Positions 25,722-33,703 of a stretch of 39,850 bases of DNA are shown here, piece after piece; within the stretch, counting starts at the first letter, position 1, and each line of letters begins with the position of its first letter. The notes under the pieces are model-generated. The model was not told the DNA's origin and made no database searches. It worked only from the letters and a program-made list of their open reading frames with translations. The stretch comes from an uncultured Robiginitomaculum sp. (GTDB taxonomy: Bacteria; Pseudomonadota; Alphaproteobacteria; Caulobacterales; Maricaulaceae). The stretch is from assembly GCA_938015875.1 (NCBI GenBank), contig CALLXE010000032.1, positions 1-39,850 of the forward strand. Direction: 5' to 3'. The position numbers were made by a program, and so were the translations under genes.

Positions 25722-26222
25722 ATGAGCGAACAAAGTAAACAATTAAAGGCTTTTCAAAGCCGCAAACTTCAAGAGGGCGAAATTGTACAAAGCTCCATGA
25801 AAGGGTTTCCCGTAAGTAAAACCAAATCCGTCGACAGCATTTTGCAGGGCGAAATTATCTTGACCAATGAACGGGTATGTTACTATCGCAAAGGTGTCAT
25901 CGGGACTGAAATGGAATCTATTCCATTGGAGGAAATCAAGTCGATTGAAACCGATGCGACCTTGGGCATGCGCACGCTGCGTCTGTTTTCGCCTCACAAC
26001 TCTATCGATATCATGACCTATCAGCGCAGCGTGGTTTTTGACAGCTTCACAAGCGCCGTCCAAACGGCCATGCGCTCCGCAAAACCCGGGCAGACCGCAA
26101 GCGCTCCTCCTGCGCAGAGCCCGACGGAGCGCCTCAAAAGTCTGACGGAACTACACGAAGCCGGGCATTTGACAGAATCGGAATATGAGATAAAAAAATC
26201 TGAAATCTTGTCGCAGCTTTAA
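25722..26222 (+). CDS. PH-like domain protein with C-terminal SHOCT motif
   Basis: The central part (about 15-115 from the chosen start) looks like a bacterial PH/GRAM-like fold: GEIILTNERVCYYRKGVIGTEMESIPLEEIKSIE is the typical strand pattern in which a tunable surface helps locate membranes or partners. The C-terminal 35 residues (PTERLKSLTELHEAGHLTESEYEIKKSEILSQL) are a clear SHOCT motif, a short oligomerisation helix-turn-helix. I chose the ATG beginning MSEQSKQL because it starts at the domain edge; in-frame starts exist further upstream (ATG at 25641, ATG at 25698). No function can be given beyond this. It has no close operon partner. Confidence 0.75.
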   Translation: MSEQSKQLKAFQSRKLQEGEIVQSSMKGFPVSKTKSVDSILQGEIILTNERVCYYRKGVIGTEMESIPLEEIKSIETDATLGMRTLRLFSPHNSIDIMTYQRSVVFDSFTSAVQTAMRSAKPGQTASAPPAQSPTERLKSLTELHEAGHLTESEYEIKKSEILSQL

Positions 26223-26277
26223 ACGACCGGGGCCCAATATACGACCCACCGAGGCCGCTGCATAAATTTGGTTTTTC

Positions 26278-26302
26278 TTAACACGTCTTAAATTGCGTTA
26301 AC
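26278..26302 (+). promoter_or_regulatory. three phased TTAA motifs upstream of dacA
   Basis: TTAA occurs at 26278, 26288 and 26298, exactly 10 bases apart, the last being TTAAC. The CtrA consensus is TTAA-N7-TTAAC; here the spacing is N6, so this is one base short of the classical site but all three motifs face the same side of the helix. The array lies about 80-105 bases before the dacA ATG, a promoter-like position. Confidence 0.35.
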
Positions 26303-26382
26303 ACTCTGTCAATCGGGCGGCCTTAGGCTGACGTCTCGTGCGGGATATGGCCGCGCCTCTTCCGTTGGAATAAAGCTTTGTT

Positions 26383-27591
26383 ATGCGCCTTTATATGCAG
26401 TTGTTATTTGCCCTCAGCGCGCTGCTTTGGGCCGCCGCCCCCCAAGCGGGCGCGCAGACTGCCCCGGTATTGGACGGCAGGTACGCCTCGATTGCCGTTG
26501 ATGCCGACAGCCGCGAAATTCTGCACGCCCGTAAAATTGACGCCCTGCGTTATCCCGCATCACTGACAAAAATGATGACTCTGTACTTGGTGTTTGACGC
26601 CATTGAAGCCGGAGATGTCAGCCTGGATGATAAAATTCGCGTCTCGCTAACCGCTGCTGCTCAGCCACCGGTTAAACTGGGCCTGCGGGCGGGTCAAAAA
26701 ATTACCCTGCATGATGCCGTGCAGGCCTTAGCCGTCAAATCATCCAATGACGTCGCGGTCGTTTTGGCCGAGCACATTGCCGGCAGCGAAGCCCGGTTTG
26801 CCCGACTTATGACCGAAAAAGCGCAGTCTTTGGGCATGTCACGCACAGTTTACCGCAACGCCTCGGGCTTGCCCGACCCATATCAGATCACGACGACCCG
26901 GGATCAGGCCAAACTCGCCGATAACCTTCTGCGCATTCACCGCCGGCATTATCATTATTTCGGGCAAGAAACTTTTAATTATAAGGGCAGAACGCTGCGC
27001 AATCACAATACGCTTCTGGGGAGCGTTGCAGGCGTGGACGGGTTTAAAACCGGTTACACACGGGACAGCGGTTATAATTTGACCATCAGCGCAGCGCGTA
27101 GCGGGCGGCGCATTATCGCCATCGTTATGGGCGGCGCAAGCGGGGCATCGCGCGACCGCCACATGGCGCAATTAATTGACCGCGCCTTTGGCGTTATAGG
27201 GCTCTCCCCTGCGGTTATCAGCGCGCAGCCCGAGCTCATAACCGCGAGCGTTCAAAGCGCGCCGGCCCAAACTTTTACTCTTCGCGGTAAAAACAAAAAA
27301 ACGGTCAGGGTCGTGACCGGTAAAGACGGCGCGGCGTTGTCGTCTGTTCCGATTGACAAAACTTGGCAAATCCATCTGGGCGACCACAGCTCTCCCCGGC
27401 TGGCCCAAGACGCGTTGAACGCGGCGCTGTCGATAAGCGGCCTGCCGCCGCAACACGGTTCTGTTGAAAAGTCGCCGCGCGGTTATGCGGCTCGATTTAT
27501 AAATCTTCAGGCAGCGAATGCCCAAGCAGGATGCACCGTGATCACCGATAAAAATGGCCCGCCCTGTTTTTTAATCGCGCCGAGCGGTTAA
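26383..27591 (+). CDS. dacA: D-alanyl-D-alanine carboxypeptidase (PBP5-like) with SPOR domain
   Basis: Periplasmic serine peptidase trimming the terminal D-Ala of peptidoglycan stem peptides. A signal peptide ends near AGAQ (residue 25). The penicillin-binding motifs are S60-L-T-K63 (nucleophile S60), S120-S-N122 and K222-T-G224. The last 75 residues (WQIHLGDHSSPRLAQDAL... ARFINLQAANAQAGC) fit a SPOR domain, which binds denuded glycan strands at the division septum. The 402-residue length is normal for this alphaproteobacterial form. It may be cell-cycle controlled, given the TTAA array upstream. Confidence 0.93.
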   Translation: MRLYMQLLFALSALLWAAAPQAGAQTAPVLDGRYASIAVDADSREILHARKIDALRYPASLTKMMTLYLVFDAIEAGDVSLDDKIRVSLTAAAQPPVKLGLRAGQKITLHDAVQALAVKSSNDVAVVLAEHIAGSEARFARLMTEKAQSLGMSRTVYRNASGLPDPYQITTTRDQAKLADNLLRIHRRHYHYFGQETFNYKGRTLRNHNTLLGSVAGVDGFKTGYTRDSGYNLTISAARSGRRIIAIVMGGASGASRDRHMAQLIDRAFGVIGLSPAVISAQPELITASVQSAPAQTFTLRGKNKKTVRVVTGKDGAALSSVPIDKTWQIHLGDHSSPRLAQDALNAALSISGLPPQHGSVEKSPRGYAARFINLQAANAQAGCTVITDKNGPPCFLIAPSG

Positions 27592-27646
27592 CGCTTTCCC
27601 TGCCGGCCGCGCCTGCTACACTTACCGCTAACCTGCGGAGACAGTC

Positions 27647-28501
27647 ATGCCCACTACGCCCATTATCGTCAGAACAGAGCGCGCGCTTCGCGGACAGGTA
27701 TGGGAATGGCGCGGGTCCGGCGAAACTATAGGCTGCGTCCCCACCATGGGCGCCCTGCACGAAGGCCATTTATCGTTAATCACATTGGCAAAACAACATA
27801 CAAGCAAAGTGGTTGCGACTATTTTCGTGAATCCCACCCAGTTCGCGCCCGGGGAAGATTTTGAGAGCTATCCGCGTACCGAAGCAGCGGACGTCGCCGC
27901 GCTGGCAAGCGTAGGCTGCGATATGGTCTATATTCCCAACCCCGGCAGCATGTATGACGAAGGCCATTGCACGAGCATAAAAATTCGCGGCGTCGCCGAG
28001 AGCCTCGAAACAGACCACCGCCCGACATTTTTTGATGGGGTCGCGATTGTGGTGACAAAGCTGCTCAACCGCGTCGCGCCGGACGTGGCCGTGTTTGGCG
28101 AAAAAGATTATCAACAGCTTGCGACTATTCGCCGTTTGGTCATTGATTTTGATATGCCCATTAAAATCGTCGGCGCGCCGATTGCCCGGGACGAACACGG
28201 CCTTGCCTTGTCATCACGTAATAAATATTTTGATGCAGAAGGCCTTGCGCTCGCCCGCAGGCTCAACATCATCATGTTTGAGTGCGCGGCAAAAATGCGC
28301 GCCGGCATGAATGTCGATGATGCAGCCGAGCAAGCCCGAAAAAAATATCTGGCCGCGGGATTTGATAGCGTAGATTACGTCTCTGTTGCGTCGAAAAACT
28401 CTTTGACCAAGCTTGAAGGCGGCATATTAAACGACAATGCCCGCCTGCTCATCGCCCTTCACTGTCGCGGCGTGCGCCTGATTGATAACTGCGCGATATA
28501 G
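27647..28501 (+). CDS. panC: pantoate-beta-alanine ligase PanC
   Basis: ATP-dependent ligase that joins pantoate and beta-alanine to give pantothenate (vitamin B5, coenzyme A precursor). PTMGALHEGHLSL carries the HxGH nucleotide motif, FVNPTQF and FFDGVAIVVTKLLN bind pantoate, FGEKDYQQL and LALSSRN (KMSKS-like loop) complete the active site. At 284 residues it is full length. CGGAGA precedes the ATG. Its neighbour panB is not in the window. The DUF1272 gene follows 2 bases later. Confidence 0.96.
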   Translation: MPTTPIIVRTERALRGQVWEWRGSGETIGCVPTMGALHEGHLSLITLAKQHTSKVVATIFVNPTQFAPGEDFESYPRTEAADVAALASVGCDMVYIPNPGSMYDEGHCTSIKIRGVAESLETDHRPTFFDGVAIVVTKLLNRVAPDVAVFGEKDYQQLATIRRLVIDFDMPIKIVGAPIARDEHGLALSSRNKYFDAEGLALARRLNIIMFECAAKMRAGMNVDDAAEQARKKYLAAGFDSVDYVSVASKNSLTKLEGGILNDNARLLIALHCRGVRLIDNCAI

Positions 28502-28503
28502 AT

Positions 28504-28731
28504 ATGCTTGAAATACGCCCCAATTGTGAACGCTGCGATACGGACTTAGGCCCGGACGCAGATAATGCACTGATTTGTTCATTCGAATGTACGTTCTGCG
28601 CAGCTTGTAATGACGCGGATTTCAAAGGCATATGCCCGAATTGCGGCGGGAACTTAGCAAAAAGGCCCAAGCGGACGGGTAAAGCGCTTGTAAAATTTCC
28701 GGCATCAACGGATCGAATTTTGAAACGTTAA
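28504..28731 (+). CDS. DUF1272 zinc-ribbon-like protein
   Basis: A 75-residue protein rich in cysteine: CERCDTDLG, FECTFCAACND and CPNCGGNL give paired CxxC motifs expected to bind zinc. The N-terminal MLEIRPNCERCDTDLGPDADNA is the hallmark of the DUF1272 family, whose function is unknown. It begins 2 bases after the panC stop with no separate ribosome-binding site, so it is translationally coupled. It converges on the exported protein to the right. Confidence 0.88.
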   Translation: MLEIRPNCERCDTDLGPDADNALICSFECTFCAACNDADFKGICPNCGGNLAKRPKRTGKALVKFPASTDRILKR

Positions 28732-28752
28732 TACAGCTTTTCGGCCACTCAA

Positions 28753-29202
28753 TTACTTGTAGGCCTTAACCTGCATGAAATTTTCCACACGCAGTTCGTT
28801 TTTCCGGATCGCTTCAGAAAGCTGCTCACGACTACAGCCGCCGACAATGCCGCCGGAGGCCAGCAAGTCATCACCATCGGTTCCGAAAACACCTTTGCGT
28901 GTTGATGGTAGCTTGATCAAATAGCGCGCGTCAGGCCAAACCAGCATAGCGCCGCCATTCGGATAAGCATATTTACCGGATGCCATTTGCAGGATTTTAT
29001 CAGACGCTTTCTGTCCGTCATATTGATAGCCGGCCTCAGGCACAGGCGTTTCAGTCGGCCGGTCGCACATTTTATCGACATCGGCCTTACTCCAAGACTT
29101 GGCGTTGCTTTGCGCCGGCCTGGCAGAGGTTTGAGCAAATGCAGCTGAGCTCACGTAGGAAAAGCCAATAGCTGTCAATACTGTCATCGCTAAACGCTTC
29201 AT
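28753..29202 (-). CDS. exported protein of unknown function
   Basis: I do not recognise this 149-residue protein. It has a classical signal peptide (MKRLAMTVLTAIGFSYVSSAAFA) with cleavage near AFA-Q, and the mature part has two cysteines and a WSKADVDKMCDRPTETP segment. The ATG was chosen because AGGAG sits 7 bases before it; the in-frame TTG five codons upstream would swallow that site. A small inverted repeat lies upstream (CTCTA-N7-TAGAG). It is the last of a minus-strand run but is separated from DUF1489 by 90 bases. Confidence 0.65.
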   Translation of the reverse strand: MKRLAMTVLTAIGFSYVSSAAFAQTSARPAQSNAKSWSKADVDKMCDRPTETPVPEAGYQYDGQKASDKILQMASGKYAYPNGGAMLVWPDARYLIKLPSTRKGVFGTDGDDLLASGGIVGGCSREQLSEAIRKNELRVENFMQVKAYK

Positions 29203-29292
29203 TCCACACTCCTGCAATTATACTCTATCCTGAGTAGAGCATCCGGTTGGCATCGTCCAAATAATTTCGCAGTCGGGAAAAATTAAAGCCGC

Positions 29293-29727
29293 TTACCAAG
29301 CCCCGATATTGACCAATTTAACCATTAATTCGCGGGGCAGATCATCCGCTTCGCCTATGCCGATCAAATCTTTAGGCGCGTCTTCGGGCTTAAGATAGCG
29401 CCAGCCTTGGAATGCGCGGCGCGGGGCCGGCTGAACCGGGATAATCTGCGGGTCCATCAATATGGCGCAGGCTTTCAGGCCTTGCCCATTGCGTGTTTCC
29501 TCCAGCCCGATGATTTTATTGCGACACAGGATTTGGCCTTTAATGACCCAATAGATCGACCCGCCGTCCAGCAGCGCGTCTTTTTGTTTGGGGAACATGC
29601 GGGTGACGTGTTCGTGACACGGCAAAAGGCCGCGGGATTTTCGCCGGGCCACCATTGTATTTTGCCAGTCCTGCAAGCTCTCTATGGAAACAGAGCCAAC
29701 GGACAGTTTTTGCAAATGCATAGTCAT
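29293..29727 (-). CDS. DUF1489 family protein
   Basis: A 144-residue cytoplasmic protein of the alphaproteobacterial DUF1489 family, recognised by the opening LQKLSVGSVSIESLQDWQ and by GGSIYWVIKGQILCRNKIIGLE and PRRAFQGWRYLKPEDAP. The family has no assigned function that I can state. A second ATG two codons later (MHLQKLS) is an equally possible start; there is no strong ribosome-binding site. It lies 47 bases downstream of the cupin gene in the same direction and may share its transcript. Confidence 0.82.
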   Translation of the reverse strand: MTMHLQKLSVGSVSIESLQDWQNTMVARRKSRGLLPCHEHVTRMFPKQKDALLDGGSIYWVIKGQILCRNKIIGLEETRNGQGLKACAILMDPQIIPVQPAPRRAFQGWRYLKPEDAPKDLIGIGEADDLPRELMVKLVNIGAW

Positions 29728-29774
29728 GCTTCTGAATACGGGGCGCAGCGGGGTTTGAATAGCCCTAAGGGCGT

Positions 29775-30707
29775 TTAAAAGTTACGCGCAAACGGTTCCA
29801 CATCGACGACATAGCCTTCAGAGGACTTGTCGATTTTAAATGTGACCATATCATCACCGTCAGGTGCCCTGTAAGCACTGACCTTGCGCAATACGCGGCC
29901 GGCGACGGACTTAATGTACTTTTCCGGCATGCTTGAGGCTGCCCAACGTGATTTCACGCCAAACCGCTGACGCAGAACCGCATTGGTGTACATGACCGAA
30001 TTTTTAAACGCGCTCTCGCGGGTGGAATATTCAGTCGTAACAGAAACGCAGTAAGCCGAATTATCAACGCGGTGCGGAGCGTTTAAACGCCATGAAATCA
30101 TCTCGCCCGGTTCCAGATCAAACACGCGCGCATGCTTGTCCATGTCTGCTGTATAAGGAATGTCATCCTCGCGATCTTGGGTGATAATGCTTTGATAGGC
30201 TTCTTCAGGCAGAAATTCTTCAGTCGGCGGATAGAGATAGATACGTTTTTTACCGCGCACATGCCACAAAATCGTTTCTGTTTGATCGCAATGATATGGA
30301 ACTTTGGCCACAGGGGACGAGATTAAAATCCCGCCACGCGCATTGAAAGTCGGCTCTCCGGTAATTGCTGCGATCGAGCCATACATTTCATCAAGAACAG
30401 CTTTGTATTCCGGGTGAACATTCATGGCTTGGCGCATATTAATCCAAACGGCGCCGGCTTGCGCCGCTTCGATCAAGTCTTTTCCGGAAACGTCACGGTG
30501 GTCGCCGGTGCGAAATTTATTCGGGTAAAGCGGGTGATCGTGACCCATCGTACAAACATCCAGCTTTTCTGACGGGTGTTTGTCCAAAAGATCGGCCAAG
30601 GCTTCGTCGGAAAACAAGCCCGTTTCTTCCAGCTTGTGATAAACCGTCAGAATGTCTTTACCAAACAAAGCCGTATGCTCATCAGTCCAGTCTTTAAAAA
30701 TACTCAT
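29775..30707 (-). CDS. JmjC-like cupin (possible 2-oxoglutarate/Fe(II) oxygenase)
   Basis: A 310-residue protein with a cupin/JmjC signature: PYHCDQTETILWHVRGKKRIYLYPP carries an HxD pair and the strand with a lysine, and the distal histidine is in APHRVDN, giving the H-x-D...H metal facial triad of 2-oxoglutarate oxygenases. An N-terminal helix-rich region of about 130 residues precedes it. The substrate is unknown; hydroxylation of a protein or lipid is a family possibility. The ATG beginning MSIFKDW is supported by GGAG at good spacing; an upstream in-frame start overlaps the CtrA-box promoter. Downstream lies DUF1489, upstream spmX. Confidence 0.8.
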   Translation of the reverse strand: MSIFKDWTDEHTALFGKDILTVYHKLEETGLFSDEALADLLDKHPSEKLDVCTMGHDHPLYPNKFRTGDHRDVSGKDLIEAAQAGAVWINMRQAMNVHPEYKAVLDEMYGSIAAITGEPTFNARGGILISSPVAKVPYHCDQTETILWHVRGKKRIYLYPPTEEFLPEEAYQSIITQDREDDIPYTADMDKHARVFDLEPGEMISWRLNAPHRVDNSAYCVSVTTEYSTRESAFKNSVMYTNAVLRQRFGVKSRWAASSMPEKYIKSVAGRVLRKVSAYRAPDGDDMVTFKIDKSSEGYVVDVEPFARNF

Positions 30708-30771
30708 TATTCCACTCCGTCGATCTTGTGGCCTTTTACCCGAAAAAGGTTTACGCGCGCTCTGCAAACAC

Positions 30772-30788
30772 GGTTAAACCTTGATTAA
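30772..30788 (-). promoter_or_regulatory. CtrA-type box upstream of the JmjC-like cupin gene
   Basis: The minus strand reads TTAA-TCAAGGT-TTAACC, an exact fit to the Caulobacter CtrA consensus TTAA-N7-TTAAC. It stands 65 bases before the cupin start codon, in the 93-base gap after spmX, where an activator overlapping a -35 region would sit. This predicts cell-cycle control of the cupin gene and probably of DUF1489. Confidence 0.6.
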
Positions 30789-30800
30789 TTCCGAGCCGGA

Positions 30801-32006
30801 TCAGGCTGTGCGGCGTGATCTGAGGGCTGCACGCAAGCCGTAGTAAAGGCCGGCAAGAAGCAGTAATCCACCAATAATAATCGCCCACGGCGTCAGAAAT
30901 TGACCGGCGGCGCCAAAGCTGTCACGGGCCGTTATCCATACCGTAAGACCCGCTGCCAGCAGGCATCCGCCAATAAACATAAACAAGCCATAAACGCCGC
31001 CACTGCGCTGTTGATTGGCCGGCTTTTTGGCCTTCAGCTCAGGTTTGATAAATTTCTCCGATCGATCTGCATCCAAGTTTTGCGGACGGCGGGCACGGCC
31101 TTCATTGGAATTTGCTGCAATAGGTGTTTTGGCAGCATTGGTATTATTGCCGTTCGCTTTTGCATCTTCGCTGTCAATGCGCGCCGTATCAATCAAGGCA
31201 TCGAGGCGCTCGCTGACCTCAGCGGCGGCTAAAGCAATCGGAGACGGCGATTGCGTGCGCGCGGCGTTAGGATGCGGAATTTCCAAAACATGATTCTCTA
31301 TGGCTGCGTCCATGTGCGCGTCATCTGCATAATTGATCGGATCATAAACGCTCTTCGTGCCTGAAATCTCTGCCGGTTCGCGCTCGGTTAAAGTCAGAAC
31401 GCCGCCTTTATCCTCGGCGCGGCGTCCCGGATGATTGCCGGGATTAATAACCCCGGCATCAGGGGCAAACACTTCGTCATCACTGACGCGCAAATAGCTG
31501 TTATCACTTTGCACTGTCATAGAAGCGTTGGCGGCGCGCACAGGCGTCCGATCCGGGCGCAAAAAGAGCGCTTTTTCTGCCGTGCGGCGGCGGACAAGCG
31601 CGTCCACTACATAAACATGGCCGTCAATATCAGCCTTGCGCCATTCATCAAATGCGCTTGCTGCGTCTAAAACCCGACCATTGTTTAAAGCCCGGCGGAT
31701 ATTAGATGTCATGAAGTTGACGGGGCCAATATTAAAAACCAACGAGCAAAGCGCGTCGAATTGCCCTTGGGACAGAGGCGTAAACACGGTTTCGCGGATC
31801 ATAGCCTCGACCGGCGCGACATCAGCGCGCAAAAGAGAGAGTGCGGCATCCCGGTCGACCGGTGAGTGGGCTTCATTTTCCGTCAGCGGATGACCATAGC
31901 CGATAACGCGCTGTCCGGTGACCAAAGTCGCCGCATTTTCGCGGTAACCCTCAAACGCCTTAATCAGCTTTAGCCCGAGGGCTGAAATTTTTTGCTCTGA
32001 ACTCAT
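30801..32006 (-). CDS. spmX: SpmX-like polarity protein (degenerate GH24 lysozyme domain, two C-terminal membrane helices)
   Basis: In Caulobacterales, SpmX marks the old pole and localises and activates the histidine kinase DivJ. The first 165 residues are a phage-type GH24 lysozyme fold (LIKAFEGYR...VIGYGH, LVFNIG, VRRRTAEKALF). Counting from the chosen ATG, E19 is kept, but the positions corresponding to T4 lysozyme D20 and T26 are L28 and V34, so lysozyme activity is probably lost or low. An acidic, Pro- and Asn-rich linker (about 165-325) is followed by two membrane helices near the C-terminus. 401 residues is close to the expected size. A GTG ten codons upstream is an alternative start. 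A sigma-54-like promoter precedes it. Confidence 0.88.
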   Translation of the reverse strand: MSSEQKISALGLKLIKAFEGYRENAATLVTGQRVIGYGHPLTENEAHSPVDRDAALSLLRADVAPVEAMIRETVFTPLSQGQFDALCSLVFNIGPVNFMTSNIRRALNNGRVLDAASAFDEWRKADIDGHVYVVDALVRRRTAEKALFLRPDRTPVRAANASMTVQSDNSYLRVSDDEVFAPDAGVINPGNHPGRRAEDKGGVLTLTEREPAEISGTKSVYDPINYADDAHMDAAIENHVLEIPHPNAARTQSPSPIALAAAEVSERLDALIDTARIDSEDAKANGNNTNAAKTPIAANSNEGRARRPQNLDADRSEKFIKPELKAKKPANQQRSGGVYGLFMFIGGCLLAAGLTVWITARDSFGAAGQFLTPWAIIIGGLLLLAGLYYGLRAALRSRRTA

Positions 32007-32069
32007 ATCCGCTGTGTCCGTACCATTATCGAACACACCGCATGCGATGTGTCCTTGCGCGCAGGACTA

Positions 32070-32085
32070 TGCAAATAGTGCGCCT
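32070..32085 (-). promoter_or_regulatory. sigma-54-type promoter upstream of spmX
   Basis: On the minus strand AGGCGCACTATTTGCA gives GG-N10-GC spacing and matches TGGCACG-N4-TTGCA at all -12 positions and at GGC and C of the -24 block. The transcript would begin about 55 bases before the spmX ATG. In Caulobacter spmX is activated by TacA, a sigma-54-dependent regulator, so the site fits what is known. No TacA binding site was identified. Confidence 0.6.
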
Positions 32086-32136
32086 GTTCGTGTATCAGGC
32101 GTAATTTCGGCGCAAGTAAGGCAGACTCTTATCGCT

Positions 32137-33519
32137 TTAAAACAGCAGAATGACCGCCGTGCCCAAAAAGGCAAAAAAACCGACAACGTCTGTCACAGTC
32201 GTGACAAATACTGAACTTGAGACAGCCGGATCCGCCCCGAATTTCTGCAGGCCCAGCGGAACTAATATCCCGGCCAGTCCGGCAAAGATGTGATTAATAA
32301 TCATCGCCACAAAAATAACGATGGCCAGATCCTGACGCCCGAACCAGACCAATGTAATGACCGCCAAAACCATCGCAAACAAAAGCCCGTTGATAAGCGC
32401 CGCCATGGCTTCGCGGCGCACGGCGCGCATGGCGTTTGCCGTTGTCAAATCCCGTTCCGAAAGCGCGCGCACGGCCACGGCCAAAGTCTGAGTCCCGGCA
32501 TTGCCGCCCATAGAGGCAACAATCGGCATTAAGATCGCCAATTGCACAATTTCATTGATCGCAAAATCAAACATGCTGATCACGAGCGACGCCAAGATAG
32601 CCGTCAACAGATTGATAAAGAGCCAAGGTGCGCGGGTTCGCACAGTGGTCATGGCGGTATCGGTCAGGCCTGCGTCAGAAACCCCTGCCAGCGCGAGCAT
32701 ATCTTCTTTGTTTTCGTCCTGAATAATATCGACCACATCATCGACCGTGATCATACCGCACAAACGCCCGACCGAATCGACCACAGGTGCCGAAATCAGG
32801 TGATACTTCTCAAAATTATAGGCCACATCTTCCTGATCCATGTTTTGCGTCAGGACAATTTCAAGGTCGTCCATTATGTCATCGACCAAAACAGATCGGG
32901 CATTACGCATAATCTGCGAAATCGGAACGTAGCCCACCGGTTTAAAGGCTGTATCGATAATATAGAGATTAAAAAACAGCTCCGGCAGGTTATCGCCTTG
33001 CGCCCGCATGTGGTCGATAACCTGACCCACCGTCCAAAAGGCCGGCGCCGCAACGAACTCGCGCTGCATAAGACGGCCGGCAGTTTCTTCATCAAACTCC
33101 AAGCCGGCTTCAATCTCGGCTCGATCTTGCGCCGGAATAGCGGCCAAAATGGCCTCGCGGCGCTCCTCTTCAACCTCTTCAATAACGTAGGTCGCTTCGT
33201 CACTGTCGAGGGTTTCCAGCGCATTGGCAATTTGCGCGTTATCCAGAAGCGGCAGGACAGTTTCCAAAACCTCATCTTCGAGCATAGACATAACGTCGGG
33301 GCTAATCATGTCCGGCGACAGCGCGATAATCGTTTCGCGTTGTTCGCCCGTCATTTGCTCTAATTGATCTGCAAAATCGGCTTTAAGCGTGTCATCCACC
33401 AGCGCTTTGACGCCGGCTGTATCTCCGCGATTGGCGGCTTCAATCAAAGTGGCAAGATTTTCAGCCTCGGTCGTTTCCGGCGCGTCACGTTCAAGGCTTT
33501 CAAGATGGTCTGATGACAT
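32137..33519 (-). CDS. mgtE: magnesium transporter MgtE
   Basis: Homodimeric Mg2+ channel gated by cytoplasmic magnesium. The N-terminal superhelical domain (about 1-125) is followed by a tandem CBS pair (LMQREFVAAPAFWTVGQVIDHM and DQEDVAYNFEKYHLISAPVVDSVGRLCGMITVDDV), a connecting helix (IIQDENKEDMLALAGV) and five membrane helices with the pore signature SMGGNAGTQTLAVAVRAL. At 460 residues it is full length. The ATG was chosen because GGAG lies 7 bases upstream; an in-frame GTG lies 11 codons further out. It diverges from the alcohol dehydrogenase operon. Confidence 0.95.
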   Translation of the reverse strand: MSSDHLESLERDAPETTEAENLATLIEAANRGDTAGVKALVDDTLKADFADQLEQMTGEQRETIIALSPDMISPDVMSMLEDEVLETVLPLLDNAQIANALETLDSDEATYVIEEVEEERREAILAAIPAQDRAEIEAGLEFDEETAGRLMQREFVAAPAFWTVGQVIDHMRAQGDNLPELFFNLYIIDTAFKPVGYVPISQIMRNARSVLVDDIMDDLEIVLTQNMDQEDVAYNFEKYHLISAPVVDSVGRLCGMITVDDVVDIIQDENKEDMLALAGVSDAGLTDTAMTTVRTRAPWLFINLLTAILASLVISMFDFAINEIVQLAILMPIVASMGGNAGTQTLAVAVRALSERDLTTANAMRAVRREAMAALINGLLFAMVLAVITLVWFGRQDLAIVIFVAMIINHIFAGLAGILVPLGLQKFGADPAVSSSVFVTTVTDVVGFFAFLGTAVILLF

Positions 33520-33703
33520 AATCGGCTCCGGATGAGACAGCGCGCAGGGCACTCCTGCTTATAGACCGGCGATATCCGCAATGGACAGAGATAAAACCTG
33601 AACGCCCTATTCAATTGTGAAGATTGCCTGTTTATGGGGCTTATATGCCTTCTCAAGTGCTGCCGGGCCGGCTATGGTCAGAGAAACAATCCGGAACCCG
33701 TCT

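Noticed and set aside
30801-32006. Prophage endolysin
   Set aside because: Two C-terminal membrane helices, an acidic linker, the replaced catalytic residues and the absence of other phage genes favour SpmX.
32542-33363. 273-codon plus-strand frame inside mgtE
   Set aside because: Antisense to an intact MgtE; His/Arg/Asn-rich shadow of the acidic N-domain coding sequence.
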